Origin: Riptortus pedestris
Lineage: Eukaryota; Arthropoda; Insecta; Hemiptera; Alydidae
Assembly: GCA_019009955.1 (NCBI GenBank)
Contig: CM032232.1
Location: 58,307,501-58,371,500 of the forward strand
DNA: 64,000 nt
Reading direction: 5' to 3'
A program made the position numbers and the translations under genes. A model generated the notes under the pieces. That model had not been told where the DNA came from and did no database searches. It saw nothing but the letters and a program-made list of their open reading frames with translations. This document shows, piece after piece, positions 46,193-58,325 of the stretch. Every line of letters begins with the position of its first letter. Position 1 is the first letter of the stretch.

Positions 46193-46780
46193 CAATAATT
46201 GTTGAAGGTGAAGTGGTGGAAGGTCAATACATGAAAAACGGGTGAAATACCTTCCACTGATTTATATTGGTAATTGGAATTGGTATTCTAATAATTTTGA
46301 AAGTATATGAGTACTTTCTTCAATACTCATATAAATGCCCTATACCTTGCCTTTAAAGCTCCGAAAATGGGGGTTTTATTCGTGTAATATTCTATTAATT
46401 GATTATATGTCATAAATAAATCTTGAACTCAAATTGTGGACAGCCCTTTTAAAGACTTGATCCGAGCCTAGGAGGAGATTGAATGAACTATTGTTCTTCC
46501 ATTCATTCGTCACACTTATATTTTTGAACGGTGTGCAAATAATAGAATCGTAAAATTCTATTATCTGCATGGGGTCCTTTACATGTTTCGCATCTTTTTT
46601 GAACAGTCTTGACATGACTGCCTCAGTGGTAAGGTCGAATCTTTTTATAATAATTCTACTACTCCTGAAGAGGCGTCGTTGAGGAATGAAATTATGTAGG
46701 AGAGAAAATAAATCAGTGGAAGGTATTTCACATACTTCTCATCTATTGACCTTACGCCATTTTATCTTCAACGAGAATTG
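46193..46780. repeat. Inverted repeat pair, arms about 72 bp
   Basis: 46193-46264 and 46709-46780 are inverted copies (about 80%). The inner ends share gtgaaataccttccactgat on opposite strands. The 440-bp centre has no recognised coding. It may be a MITE. Confidence 0.7.
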
Positions 46781-46934
46781 GCTAGTTAGAAAGATAAGAT
46801 AATTGTTATAAGCAAACTGATCCAATGGTGAGACTATAAGGATTCTTGCCTGGAACTATTTAATAAAGGAGTCTTTAGGGTTTTACTCTTAGAACTAATG
46901 TTGTTTGCCACTGCGATGGATCAGCGATCGAAGC

Positions 46935-47101
46935 CTTCTATTTAATTTAATATTATTATTGTTTCTGTTAAAAAGATCATATGTTTCTGAATTATATTCA
47001 GTTTAAAATACAGTCCGCTAGTGAATTGCAGCATAAAATTTTAGCAATAAGTGTCTAGATTTTCGATATAAAATTTTAGCAAATAGTGACTAACAAACTG
47101 G
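46935..47101 (+). repeat. Direct duplication, copy 1
   Basis: It matches 47266-47436 at over 90% (tacagtccgctagtgaattg, ttagcaataagtgtctagat, agtgactaacaaa). A GC-richer segment of 165 bases separates the two copies. Confidence 0.88.
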
Positions 47102-47265
47102 TCCTCCGGGCCAGATGTAGTTGGATTGGTGCCGAATGGGAATGTAATGCGGCTTACAAGAAGTAATGTCCCACTTCAAGATTTGAGACCGAGTTGCGAA
47201 GTTAGACTTCGGAGGGCTGCAACAGATGTGAGGATCAGTCATGGGAGTCGTGAAGCAAACTCAAG
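47102..47265 (+). other. GC-richer spacer, possible upstream exon
   Basis: Composition is near 50% GC in an AT-rich setting, with a 42-codon frame from ATG 47147 (MRLTRSNVPLQDL). No family is recognised. It could be a 5' UTR or exon piece, or part of a repeat. Confidence 0.2.
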
Positions 47266-47436
47266 CCTTTAATTTAATATTATTATTCTTTCTGTTAAAA
47301 AGATTATGTATTTGTGAATTATATTCAGTTTAAAATACAGTCCGCTAGTGAATTGCAGCATAAAAGTTTAGCAATAAGTGTCTAGATTTGCGATATAATT
47401 TTTTTTTTTAATTATTTAGCAAATAGTGACTAACAA
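47266..47436 (+). repeat. Direct duplication, copy 2, abutting a splice acceptor
   Basis: This copy ends 23 bases before the acceptor of the zinc-finger gene's polyQ exon and supplies its likely branch-point string gactaacaaa. Confidence 0.88.
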
Positions 47437-47459
47437 ATGTTGTATATCTTCTATTATAG

Positions 47460-47567
47460 ATGGAGAAAATGACGGACGCTCAGAAGGTAGCATACCTCGA
47501 GGCTCATGCTGTCATGCAGCAACAGATGGCTCATGCCGTCAGCCTGCAGCAGCAGCAGCAGCAACAA

Positions 47568-47598
<31 letters not shown>

Positions 47599-47599
47599 A

Positions 47600-47631
<32 letters not shown>

Positions 47632-47812
47632 AGCAGCAGCAACAACAGCAGGTGCACACTGTTAAGCTGGAGTATATTCCAACTCTGAAAGTCCCTCAGG
47701 TTCCGCAGCCTCAGGGCCAGAAGCCTGATGCCCAGACATTCACGATGGTCGCAGACGATGGTGGTCTGGGTTACGATGATGGAGTCAGGGTTCTACGCTC
47801 TATTGGAACGTG
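47460..47812 (+). CDS. Zinc-finger gene exon with 35-Gln tract
   Basis: It begins with ATG directly after a ttctattatag acceptor; the in-frame codon before is TAG, so it is either the start or follows an upstream exon by splicing. The Gln tract is coded by mixed CAG and CAA. It ends ACG TG|gttagt, phase 2. Pure-repeat frames on the other strand and in other phases are artefacts. Confidence 0.88.
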
Positions 47813-49588
47813 GTTAGTATTCCCTTATATTTATTCAAAAATATTGGAAAATTGATTTTTCACATTTTCTTTTTTTTACTTAAAAAAAAAATTAAGATTA
47901 ATTTGGATTTAAGATAATGGAAACTATTCATTGATTATTATTAATATTTTTAAAAAGCTATCAGGCTAGCCTCTAAATCTTCTAAAATGCAAATAGTCTG
48001 AGCTACATATATACATGCACACACACACACACGCACGCGCACACACCAAAAATCGTGTCTTGAGCACAACCTCAATAGCTGATTTTCCATAAGGGAAATT
48101 TGCTAAAAGGAGTGGCGTTTTGGTTAAAATCATTTTTTACTCTCTTTATTCTGTTTTTTGTTATAGTTTTGATATTTTAGTGAATTCAAGAAAATTAAGA
48201 ATTAATTTGTGCATTGCTATTCTTTATTATTATTAATAGTTAACTCATTACAAACCAACCACCACACCCCTCATGTTAGGGGTATATATTTCAGAGTTGG
48301 GTAGCTTGAAATTTAGTTATTGATAACCCCAATTTTATAATTTGGAAAGCTCTTCTTTAGCATACTTTTGAATTATATGACCTAAATATTTCAATTCCAA
48401 AATGACTCATTTCGTACCACACTCTTATCTTTGTTCCTATTGGAAAAAATCTGGCTGCTACTAAAGTATTAATATGGTATTAAAAAATGTGCCAGAGATA
48501 TTTTGGTTTCTTTATTTTCCCATCTATTGAAAATTTCTTCTCAATTGGGTCTGAATTCACATTGAAAAAGATTCGTGCAAATTTACTCACGTTACCAATG
48601 TCGTGTCGATTGTACTAACATTTGAATAAAATACTTAACTTAGTCTTATATTCGTCATCGTTATTTAGTCGTATATTGAAGTAAAGTTTGCAGAAAAAAG
48701 ATCTGAAGTAGGTTCCACATTACTTCCTTCTACTTCTAATAAATGAAATAAACAAAAAAAAACCAGTCAGGGGACTGCCGGTAGAAGTGAAAACTCCTTT
48801 AGCTTTGATCGCTCAATTTTGGCATTGCTAAGAAATTTTTTTTACGAAGTCTTATTTTAAAAATATTTTTAGTTATTTATCAATAAGTAACAGTTATGTT
48901 CTATTTTACATGAAAAAATGAAATGACAAAAATAATAGTGATAAAAAAAATAATGTACCACGAATTGTTTTATTTATCAATATAAAATACTATACATAAT
49001 TATTTCAGTTATTGTACATAAAAGAAAAAAATTACATTTCAGAATTATTACAAATGCTTTACAAAAATAAGTTAAGTACAGTCAGAAAAATCAATTTCTA
49101 TCCATAATTTCAACAACTCTTGCACCATCATCACTGCCAGCATCATCACCAATTTCTAAAACTGATACAATCGGTATATGGTAGCTAAAGTAGGATACAA
49201 ACAGTTTTGATTCGAATTTATTTAAATATCGGAATTTATTTAAATATTCGAATTTATTTATTTAAATATTCGAATTTATTTAAACTTCGGATTAAAATAT
49301 CTATGAAAGTAAAAATGGTAGATATATAGTATCTGTGAACGAAATGATGCTGGTTTTGTCCTCTTTAAAATGGTATGCGAACGAAAACTCTAGCTAATTT
49401 GGTTCAGGAGTTATGAAGAAAAGAAGCTCCTTTAGCTTTGAGTTGAGTACTAGCGGTGGCGGTGGCGGTGTCGCGATTTCATACTTTTTTCCTCTCCCGC
49501 AAATGCTTCCTTACGGGGTGCACAACGTGCCTAAAGAAGTTTTCACTTCAAAAATTGTATAGACTTTATTTAACCTGATTTTAATTGG

Positions 49589-49655
<67 letters not shown>

Positions 49656-52600
49656 ATCTTCGTTCCATTGCATCAGCTCAAAAAATGTCATATTACATAA
49701 TTTATAGTTATTCTTATGATAAATAATAATGTTTCTACACACATTTTTTGTGCTCTAATGAGTACGGAAAAATGTACAGTTTTTTATTTGCGAACTCCTC
49801 TAAACCCCTCCTAGTCGATTTTTATAAAAATGGAGGTGCCCAACTGTACAGGACAACAGTCCTAAATATAAATTTCAACATTCAAAGGCTAGGTGTTTTG
49901 GCTGGAGAGAAAAAAATATGGATTTGTTACAAAGGTTTTCAATAAGGCTCTAATTGGTTTTAAATCAGTTAGTTTTGTTTACTAATCGTATAGTGAAGCT
50001 TCTAACTGTTTAATACTGATTTTTCCCTCCATTTATTCATGCCACTGTCTCATTAAAAATCTTTAGTATCTCTTCTACTTATTATGTCGCTAAAGTTTAA
50101 CACAGTATTGTAATGAATTTTTCTTCTCATTTTTTCTAGGGCTCCTGAATATGCCAATCAAGTGGGAAATGCTTTTCCTGGTGAGCAACCAAATTTTACC
50201 AATAATGCTGAGGAACGAACTAAAAGCACCCAATCAACTTCCACTAACACTCCTCAACCTCCTAAACCTAAGCCAAAAGTTGAAAATAATAACAAAAGTT
50301 TCACTTGCACTGAATGTGGAAAGGGCCTTGCCAGGAAAGATAAACTGGTAATTTGTTCCATGTTGATTAAATAATTATACTGCTCACAGTTGCTTATATT
50401 AGTCCATAGTATAATTTTCAAGATGACAGTACTGATTACAATTTTATGGAATGTGTAATATTAACAATTTTGTATGAGGCAATTAACTCAAGATTAGTAT
50501 TCTTGCATTAGCCCTATTAGATGAAGAATATTGAATGAAAAAGGTAACTAGCTTATACTTTGTAGCCTCTCTGGAAGCTGTAATTTTAGCATCTATTCAA
50601 GCAAGTATTCATAGCCTCTCTGGAAGTTGAACTTGTAGCCTATATTCAAGGGAGTATTTTAAAGGCTCTCTGGAATCTTCTATTTGTAATCTCCATTCAA
50701 GCGAGTACTTGTACCTCTATTCAAGTGAGTACTTGTAACCTCTATTTAAGGTAGTAGTTGCAGTCTCTTCAGAAGCTTGTACTTGTAGCCTCTCTGGAAG
50801 TTGTACTTGTATCCTCTATTCAAGTGAGTACTTGTAGCCTCTTTGGAAGTTATACTTGTAGTCTGTATTCAAGGGAGTTCTTGTAGCCTCTCTGGAAGCT
50901 TCTACTTGTATCCTCTATTCAGGCAAGTACTTCTACCCTCTAGTCAAATGAGTACTAGTAGCCCCTCTTTAAGTGGTTTTTGTAACCTTTATTGAAGTAA
51001 GTTGTAGTCTCTTTGGAAGACACTCTGGAAATTTTACTTGTAGCCTTTATTCAAGTGAGTACGTGTAGTCTTTCTGGAATTTGTATTTCTAGTCTTTATT
51101 CAAGGAAGTACTTGTAATCTCAGGAAGGGAGTCTCCTATATGGTCAGCCTCTTCTAAATAATATAAAATTCCTATAAATAGCGTGTTTCATTTACATAAA
51201 TTTAAAATTGTTGGTAGAATTAGAATAAAACTATATTCTGCTGTTAAAATCTTTGTTTACCAAAGCATCTTTGAGCAGTATGGTGTATTAATAATATTTG
51301 TATTTATTCACTTTATGTTGCTTGTTTGCATGTGTTAATTGGAAGATCTACAAAGATATTATACATTTTTACAGATAACAAAGGTTTTTAAAATGTTTCT
51401 GTTTCACACTCCCATACTTTAGGCTGTGAAAATAAAAAAACCGAGGATTTGTGTTTTGGTTTTTATGTTTGCCATGGACAGATCAAATAAAAAAGCACAT
51501 TGGTCCTGACACATCCCTGTCCTGGCACATTGATTCTTTCCTTTTATGTAAATAACTCATTTTTAGCATAACGATATTAACCCTGTAGTGTTTAAAGTTA
51601 CAAACTTACATAGGTCCTGTAGATGAAAATAGTCATACCCTGTGTTATTCAATTGTATATGATAAACTACATTTATTTTTATTTTATTTGTAATTTAAAT
51701 AATTTTTGATAAAAAAGAAAAATACATTAATAATACTTTATTGTTTAACAATTACTAAAGTCAGTTTGTAAAATATAAATACGTACCAAAAAATATATCA
51801 AACTTATGAATATTTCAAATAAGTTTTGTAATGATAAATTTTACAAAAAACAATATCCATTTAATAAAATTAATAAAAGAACAATATTAGGCTTTAAGCT
51901 TCTCTGTCATAATGTAAATTATAATTAAAATAAAGTAAAAACAACTAAAAAAATAATAAAATGGCTGATTTGAGCACACATCAAATAACAAATCAAAGCA
52001 TCAATCCAATAACCAAAATTGCTATTTCAGAGTGTCTACAAAGATTCTGAAAGTCAATTTGGGGACTTTTTAAAGATTCTCTGAAAGCATTTCTTGCCCT
52101 TAAATTACGTGCTCTGCTACAAATTTACTAGACTTTAATATACTTGACTACAAAAGAGAACAAAAATATCATTACTAAGAATATGTTGGTTATTATCAAA
52201 TTAAATAACAATATACTATAATAAATAAATTTCATTTTTAAAGTGCTGTATCTAAATAAAAAATTAAAATAAGTGTTTTGAAATTTTAGTTATCTTGAAT
52301 TTCATTTTATTCACAACGGATATGAAAGAAACAGAGTATATAATTAAGAAGCACTGTATTAGATTAGGTAGATATATTTTAATATACTGGGTTTCCAAAC
52401 TTAAATCATGTATTGCCTTTTGTTGACCCAGTAATGTGTAGAAGGCTTGAAGAAACAGTTGTGGGATTTTAATATGTTGGAAAGCTTGATGTCATTTTTC
52501 CAAAATTTCTTTAAATTAATCTTTTTGTTCACTTTTAAAACTTTCGTTACTTCCAAATTTTAGAGTTTTTGGTACTCTACTGATGTCTCTGGGACTTTTT

Positions 52601-55600
52601 CGGGAATCATTTGTCAATTTTAGCACATTTCTGGGATCTGTAGACACCCTGAATTTTAAGTTTAAGGTTTGAAATGAGGTATAAAAATCCCCCTCCCCTG
52701 AAACAAAATGAATGACGAAAATCAGTTGAAATTTCGTGTGGATGAAAAATTAAGTATTTCACTCAAAAGTGCAAAGTGCTTACAGATATAAATATTAAAC
52801 ATATTAGATCGCCTAATAATTAATACAATGTTTTAATTCAATTATTCGGGGTGAAAACAAGTAAAATTAGATAAATAAAAGAGTGCATGGTGGGAGTCAT
52901 CCATCCGAAAGGAAGTGTAATTAAACCTTGTGCAGAGTAAAATAAAACTCAATGTAGTGGCTGTACTGGGGCTCATCCCCTCCCTCTCGGACTCCTTGAG
53001 CCTCAAAATCATTCTTACCCAAAACAGAGCCTGGCGATCTGGCTATGCTAATATGCATTGGAACCTGGAAAAAATTAAAATTCTCACAACCAAAACTCTC
53101 TCAAAGAAATTAACGAAGAGAAGTTCACTAACAATCAACTCGGTGTTCAATGCATCGATTTTAAGAGTATGAATATTATTATAAAAATACAATGAAGTTA
53201 TCTACCATAATGCCAGACCACATGGAGACAACCCAAAATTATACTCTTAAGTTTAAGGTAAAAACTCTACTTTTAACAACTCGTAAATAATATTCAAATG
53301 AGCTTTGTGCTGGCATTACTCAACATATATAATAAAAGGTCATTTATGACTGGTGCATGTAATACAATCTCAGATTCTTTATAAAATAAACATTGGATAT
53401 TTGACTATTGTCACCCAAGCAACCACTCGAGGGTTAAACTTGTGATAAATAGGAAAGGCTGACACCGAAGTATATACAAATCTCAGTAGAATGATGGATA
53501 AATATATAAATATTAAAGAGATTTGCTAGGATCGTTTCTAACTTCAAGAGAAGGGAGCAGAGCATCCTGGGGTGGGAGAGGTACATTCGTCTCTCTTACA
53601 AATTATTTGGTATAACTTTCACTGTATATATGGTTTTTAATGTATATTACATGTGTTTTATGTTCTTGATTTTCCCTGCATGCATATATGGGGGTTACAT
53701 GTGTATGTTATATATAATTACCTCTGCATCAATCATGTGGTATCTTCAATTATCTTCACTCTCTGTCCCTTGTCACTCACACCACCAACTGCAAATCTTA
53801 GATTAAGTAATTTTGAAATTTATAGCATTCAAGCAAATGGTTTTAAGCAAATATTTTATAATTTTAGCCTTATTTACTGTTTCCAGAAAGTTTTAGGAGG
53901 AGGAAATGCATATTCATAAGATATACTATACAGCACCAAGTGGAGCTTTCATGTTAAAAAATGCCTATGGCAATGCCTTGAATATTTTTAATGTATTGAA
54001 AGGAAACTACTCAGTAAAAGCGTAATAAAATTATCTGATAGATGAGACAGGTAGTTTTGGATTTTCGGGATAAAAATCTTGTATGCGCTAGTCAAATAAT
54101 TTACTATTTTTAATTTTTTTTTTGTGGCTCGTGTTAGCCATATGAGTTATTCTCATATTGTAAACCTAGAGTGGCGAGTTCGATTCCCTTCTGGGCAATT
54201 TATTTAGTGTTGAATTCATTAAATAAAATCCTTAGTCCCAATCTGGCTAGAAAGCGTGGTAACCTATAGATAATCTGTCCCAATTAGCCATAGTAGCAAT
54301 ACGTGTATGTTAATAAATAATAGTAATACTATTTTATTGATTTATGATGGAATACACCATCAGCAAATGATTAAAAAAAAAAACCCTGATGTCCTATTAG
54401 AATAAATATACAAAATGTTTTAGTGTACATTATTTCTTATTATAAAATTGACTTAGAATATATCTGATCCAATGAATCGGGTCAAGTGGAGGTAAATAAG
54501 CTGCGCTCCTTCAGAGTTTCCTTCTTTTAAATGAAGCGCTAAGGTTTAGTAGGCCAGAACCTTGGGACTGAGCTTTCAGAGCACTGACTTTAAATTGGAA
54601 GGGCCATTATTCTTTAGTGTTGTCATCTCACTGTGGTCATATTTGGTGGGAGAATGTAGTGTTAAAAGAGTTTAGAAACAAGCATTTTTTCAAAACATCA
54701 TCATGAGGTTTTATATATCAAATTTCTCTCAATCTATAATGGACGCATGTTTAGGACAAAAACAATAAACAATAGTATAATTAACTCTTTATTGCAGCTG
54801 GTATACCCGGTACATTCTGCAGAAGCTATTTATTAAGCAATTGAATTAAATTTATCACTAGTAAATAGCTATGGTGATTAAACTAATCACCAAGTCACAA
54901 GATTTGATACATTCGGTAAGCAAGCTGGAGCGTTAACATGAAACCGCCTTGAGAAACGTCACTCACTTAGTCTGAGGAAGTGATTAGTAATTACTTGCAT
55001 TCACTTTTCGCTAGACGACGTACATAAGGTGTAGTGTCCATATATGGATGTACAGAGAATTTTGATGTTATTTATTAATGTACACTGTGCTTTCTAAGGC
55101 TTGGGATGGGTTATGTACTGGTTACCACTCTCTCTAGCCAGGGTGAGACTAAAGATTTTATTTAATGTGCTAAATAAATTCCTATTGGCTAGATGAGAAT
55201 GGAAATTATGACTATAGATTTACCATATGAGATTAAGACCAACAGCTTAATTCACATGGCTAACCTGAGTCTCCCAGATAATTCTGAAATTTAAGCTACT
55301 CTTGAAGGCTTGTGTGCTACATATTATGAAGCATTGGGCCTGTAAGGAGAGGAATCAGTCTTAAGCTAAACTTTTGTATAATTCCAGTTATCTTAATGAT
55401 TTTTACTAAATAAATAAATTAAATATGCTAAAAATGCAACCATTTAAGCTTAAAATGTGGTATATGTAAAAAATGTAAGTAAATTTGGGTAGAACTTTCA
55501 ATTTGAGGTCATTATATTTTAATGTTAATTAAGAATTCACTAACTATGTGGTTATGACTGTAATTACTACCTACCCAAAAAAAATTACTGTTCTAACTTG

Positions 55601-56098
55601 GCCGTTTCAAGATCAGGCAGCAGAACTTTTTAAAATGAATTTTCAGGGATGATGTAACCCCTTTTGCTGGTTAGAGCATTGTTTTTACTAGAATTAGAAC
55701 TACTAATTCATCTTTAGCCTAATCCACTCAGTGTTCATGAATCCAGATAATAGTTTGAAATCCCTGCAGCAGTTCTGGTGATTCCTACAGAGCTATGGCC
55801 TCGAACAGCATCCAACTCAATATATAAGACAAGATTACTAATAGAAACAATATATTTCCAGGTGATACATATGAGGATTCATACGGGTGAGAAACCTTAC
55901 GTTTGTGAGGTTTGTAAAAAGGCATTTGCTCGGAGAGACAAACTTGTCATACATGTGAACAAGCTGAAGCATATTACACCATCAAATCTCGCTCCACTTG
56001 CAAAGAGAACTCACCCCCTTGATGTGAAAACACCGGGGCAGTCTATGGAGAAGAAAGAGAAGGAGGAGCAGAGCCCACCCCCTACAAACACTTTACCT
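47460..56098 (+). CDS. PolyQ C2H2 zinc-finger protein, core gene
   Basis: Three exons join in frame: 47460-47812, 50140-50347 and 55862-56098, giving about 266 residues. Order: [18 protein letters not shown], a 35-Gln tract (residues 30-64), a Pro/Gln linker, a Ser/Thr/Asn/Pro-rich stretch, zinc finger 1 ([21 protein letters not shown]), a HTGEKPY linker, zinc finger 2 ([17 protein letters not shown], with Hx5H), then a Lys/Pro-rich tail. The fingers share the helix RKDKLVIH / RRDKLVIH, pointing to sequence-specific DNA binding in the nucleus. The orthologue is not named with confidence. Both ends are open: a coding exon may precede it (36992), and the last exon ends in phase 0 at gtgcgt, so a further exon is needed (61869 is a candidate). 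Confidence 0.9.
47813..49585. other. Zinc-finger gene intron, left part
   Basis: It holds a (CA)n run (48013-48046), the minus-strand 5' end of a family H copy (48046-48110), an 18-bp tandem array gaatttatttaaatattc (about 49215-49290, 4 units), and a ggcggtggcggtggcggtgtc patch near 49455. No exon seen. Confidence 0.5.
48013..48110 (-). repeat. Repeat family H, 5' end with (GT)n
   Basis: On the minus strand: tttcccttatggaaaatcag, ctattgaggttgtgctcaag, acacgattttt, then a (GT)n run. It shows again that a microsatellite follows the family's 5' block. Confidence 0.7.
49590..49652. repeat. (AT)n microsatellite
   Basis: A dinucleotide run of over 60 bases. Next to it (49660-49945) lies sequence related to repeat family B. 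Confidence 0.95.
50140..50347 (+). CDS. Zinc-finger gene exon with start of finger 1
   Basis: Acceptor tttttctag, entry phase 2 (restores Trp), exit phase 0 at CTG|gtaatt. It encodes [11 protein letters not shown], a Thr/Ser/Pro-rich linker and [17 protein letters not shown]. Finger 1 is split by the 5.5-kb intron within its helix. Confidence 0.92.
50561..51127 (+). repeat. Minisatellite, about 49-bp unit, about 11-12 copies
   Basis: Two alternating half-units of 24-25 bp, gtagcctctctggaagttgt/actt and gtagcctctattcaagtgag/tactt, repeat with substitutions and dropped halves. Located in the zinc-finger gene intron, 214 bp after an exon. Confidence 0.9.
51128..54115. other. Gene-free intronic interval
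   Basis: AT-rich intron sequence. The frame at 52930-53172 has no recognisable feature. No exon with matching phase was identified. Confidence 0.5.
54125..54325 (+). mobile_element. tRNA-derived SINE copy
   Basis: Head gtggctcgtgttagccatat, B-box GAGTTCGATTCCC, aattcattaaataaaatcct, ggtaacctatagataatctg and a TAAATAATAG tail. Confidence 0.88.
54326..55085. other. Gene-free intronic interval
   Basis: No repeat or exon recognised. Confidence 0.45.
55090..55276 (-). mobile_element. tRNA-derived SINE copy
   Basis: gggatgggttatgtactggt, agccagggtgagactaaaga, tgctaaataaattcctattg and gctaacctgagtc. Opposite orientation to the copy 0.8 kb upstream. Confidence 0.85.
55862..56098 (+). CDS. Zinc-finger gene exon with finger 2
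   Basis: Acceptor atatttccag, 79 codons, phase 0 both ends. It completes finger 1 ([13 protein letters not shown]), encodes finger 2 ([19 protein letters not shown]) and the tail [13 protein letters not shown], then a Lys/Glu/Pro segment, ending TLP|gtgcgt. Reading through the donor would add only 13 codons. Confidence 0.92.
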
Positions 56099-56269
56099 GT
56101 GCGTATTGAAAATCTGTTTACTTTGTACTTTATGAGCTAATTCATTTAGTTTTTTATGTGTTATTACATTATTGAGTGTATTGCATGGTTTGATTTGTTT
56201 GTTTTTTGACTTCATCTGGTTAAAATTAGCAAGACTTTCTATCCTGTTATTAAATATTAAAAATAGGAC

Positions 56270-56740
56270 TAAACACAACTGCTGACTCCTATGCCAAACT
56301 ATCTACCGACAGACAAGCCATTGATTTTAGCAGCATATTACACTCAGATATGTCATGTAACATAAAATTCAAGTATGGTGAGTCATGGCAACAAGAATAG
56401 ATTAATGTAATAGATAATCTCTTAGGAAGCATAAAACCTACTACTCGACTTGGTCTTCGAGGTTTAGAAATTCAAGGCGTGAGGAAGTAGTTTAGTAAGA
56501 GTTTTGATAGGACACACAAGAGTGACATGTGGGCATCTAACGACTAAAATAAACAAACCTACCTTAAGTGTATACAACAAAGAGTTTACTAACAGATTGC
56601 AGACATACCCACCTCTCGGTTTACAGGAATTACTATCAGATTTCAGCCCTTATGTACCAAAAGTAATATCTGAAAAAAATATACGTTTATGGAAAACTAC
56701 TATATGTTTGAACTTACGCTTATACTGACTATGCCAAGCA
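56270..56740 (+). pseudogene. LINE ORF2 RNase H/C-terminal remnant
   Basis: Frames read TADSYAKLSTDRQAIDF and ILHSDM...ESWQQE (end of RNase H), then LIGHTRVTCGHLTTK. This is the tail motif R-x-GHTR-x-THG-x-L of jockey/I-type elements. At least one stop and a frame change break it. Confidence 0.7.
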
Positions 56741-58145
56741 TATCTATTTATTAAATAATAATATAATTTTATCTAGGTAAGATCTTAAAATTAAGTAATC
56801 TAAATATAATATATACCAAATTAAATGTTTAGATTGCAAAAAAGTTTATATAGTGAAGTTTGTTCAACTTTTAAAAAATAGACTGAAGAAAGACTCTAAA
56901 AATATTGACAATATTGGAAAAAAAAAATCACTTTCATACCGTGCTCTTAAATTTGGACATTCCTTTGATTTTGACTATGTAAAACTCATAGAAAAAAAAG
57001 AAAATACAACTAAAATTAAAATGAAAGAGGATACACATATATAAAAACCAGAAACTGGCAGAAAACAAAAAATACTGAGATTAGGCACTTAATGTAGTAC
57101 CTTTTTCAATCTCCTTTTTAAATAAAAAGTTTTATGTTTTTATCACTTTCATGTAAAGTTAAATTATTTTGAAATATTGACACTACTTCATCGGGCATTT
57201 TTTTTTATAATATTAACATGGATAGTAAAGGTGTATTTTAGCAATACTGAATGTAACCATGTATCAATTTATGGTTGCTTTCGGTACCAGGTAGTGCCAT
57301 TTGTATAGATGAAGCCGGTCTAGAGAAAGGATGTCTCTCTTGTCCATGGGAAGACTCCATTTTCAATAGTAAGGATTGTACTGATGAGTTGTTGAAGTAA
57401 AGAATACAAAAATGTAGAGTTTTTAATAAAGTAAACCAAGGAGAATTAGTGTTTCTATAAATTTTGATCCTTTGTCTACAAGTGAAATCAGATTATTGTT
57501 GTGGGGTCTTTGGTGAATCATGAATGTGATTGTAAAATTAATTTTCTTTAGTGATGAGATATCACCTTATGAAAAATAGTTTTTTCAGTTTAGGATCTTC
57601 CTCAAAAGTTAGAAGATAGGAGCATAAACCCTATAAGTCTGGACTGTTATTACTTGCAAATTACTTATCCAGTGGTGGAAAGAGTACTACTGAAGACTGT
57701 TTGCCACAGGTGCATCAGTTGGTTCATCTACAATCTGTTGTGACTATGAAACGGACAATGATGATTAGTAGTGATGTGAATATTAATGTTTTGAATTGTC
57801 ATTGCATGCTTTATATCCCATATTTCAATTAATAAAGCTTAATAAATAACCACCCCTAATAAATAACTGTTTAAAACTAATGCACTGAAACCTCTATACA
57901 GCAGACAAATTTAAGTCTGACAGATTTGGCTGTTGCAGATGAGTGTACGTTGTGGAGGGGTGACTTGTGTTTATTAAAAATAGTTAAAGAAAACTCTTTG
58001 GGTTGGCTAGAGAATCTCCTTTTTCAAAGTTGGCATGTATCTTAAAAAGTTTATTAATGTTCTTGTGTAAATTAATTCCGATATTTCTGCCTTGTTTTTC
58101 AAATTAGAAATTTGTGATTTTCCAGCATTAAATTTATTGACCGAT
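56741..58145. other. Gene-free intronic interval
   Basis: AT-rich. The frame 56853-57044 is Lys-rich without features. Confidence 0.45.
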
Positions 58146-58149
58146 TTCT

Positions 58150-58325
58150 GCAGAGAAAATGTTTGATCTATACCATTCAATCAACATTAGTAAACCCTAC
58201 TTCTACTCATCAAATTTTTATTAAGGAATAGAAAATCACAAGTGTGTCATACCAGCATGAGGATATAGATGTTTATGTATTATTTTGCTTAGATTATGCA
58301 GCCCCTGTGTAGTATACTCTTTTAT
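58150..58325 (+). repeat. Repeat family H, 3' fragment
   Basis: aacattagtaaaccctactt, ctactcatcaaatttttatt, then ttgcttagattatgcagccc and ctgtgtagtatactctttt. Confidence 0.65.

Noticed and set aside
47426..47688. Leu-, Thr/Ala- and Ser/Asn-repeat frames over the CAG array
   Set aside because: Shadows of the real Gln-coding frame, which joins in phase to two further zinc-finger exons.
50561..51127. CRISPR-like spaced repeats
   Set aside because: Units are contiguous and diverged with no unique spacers, in a eukaryotic intron: a minisatellite.
53653..53919. 88-codon plus-strand frame
   Set aside because: No motif, AT-rich codon use like the surrounding intron, no phase link to the zinc-finger exons.
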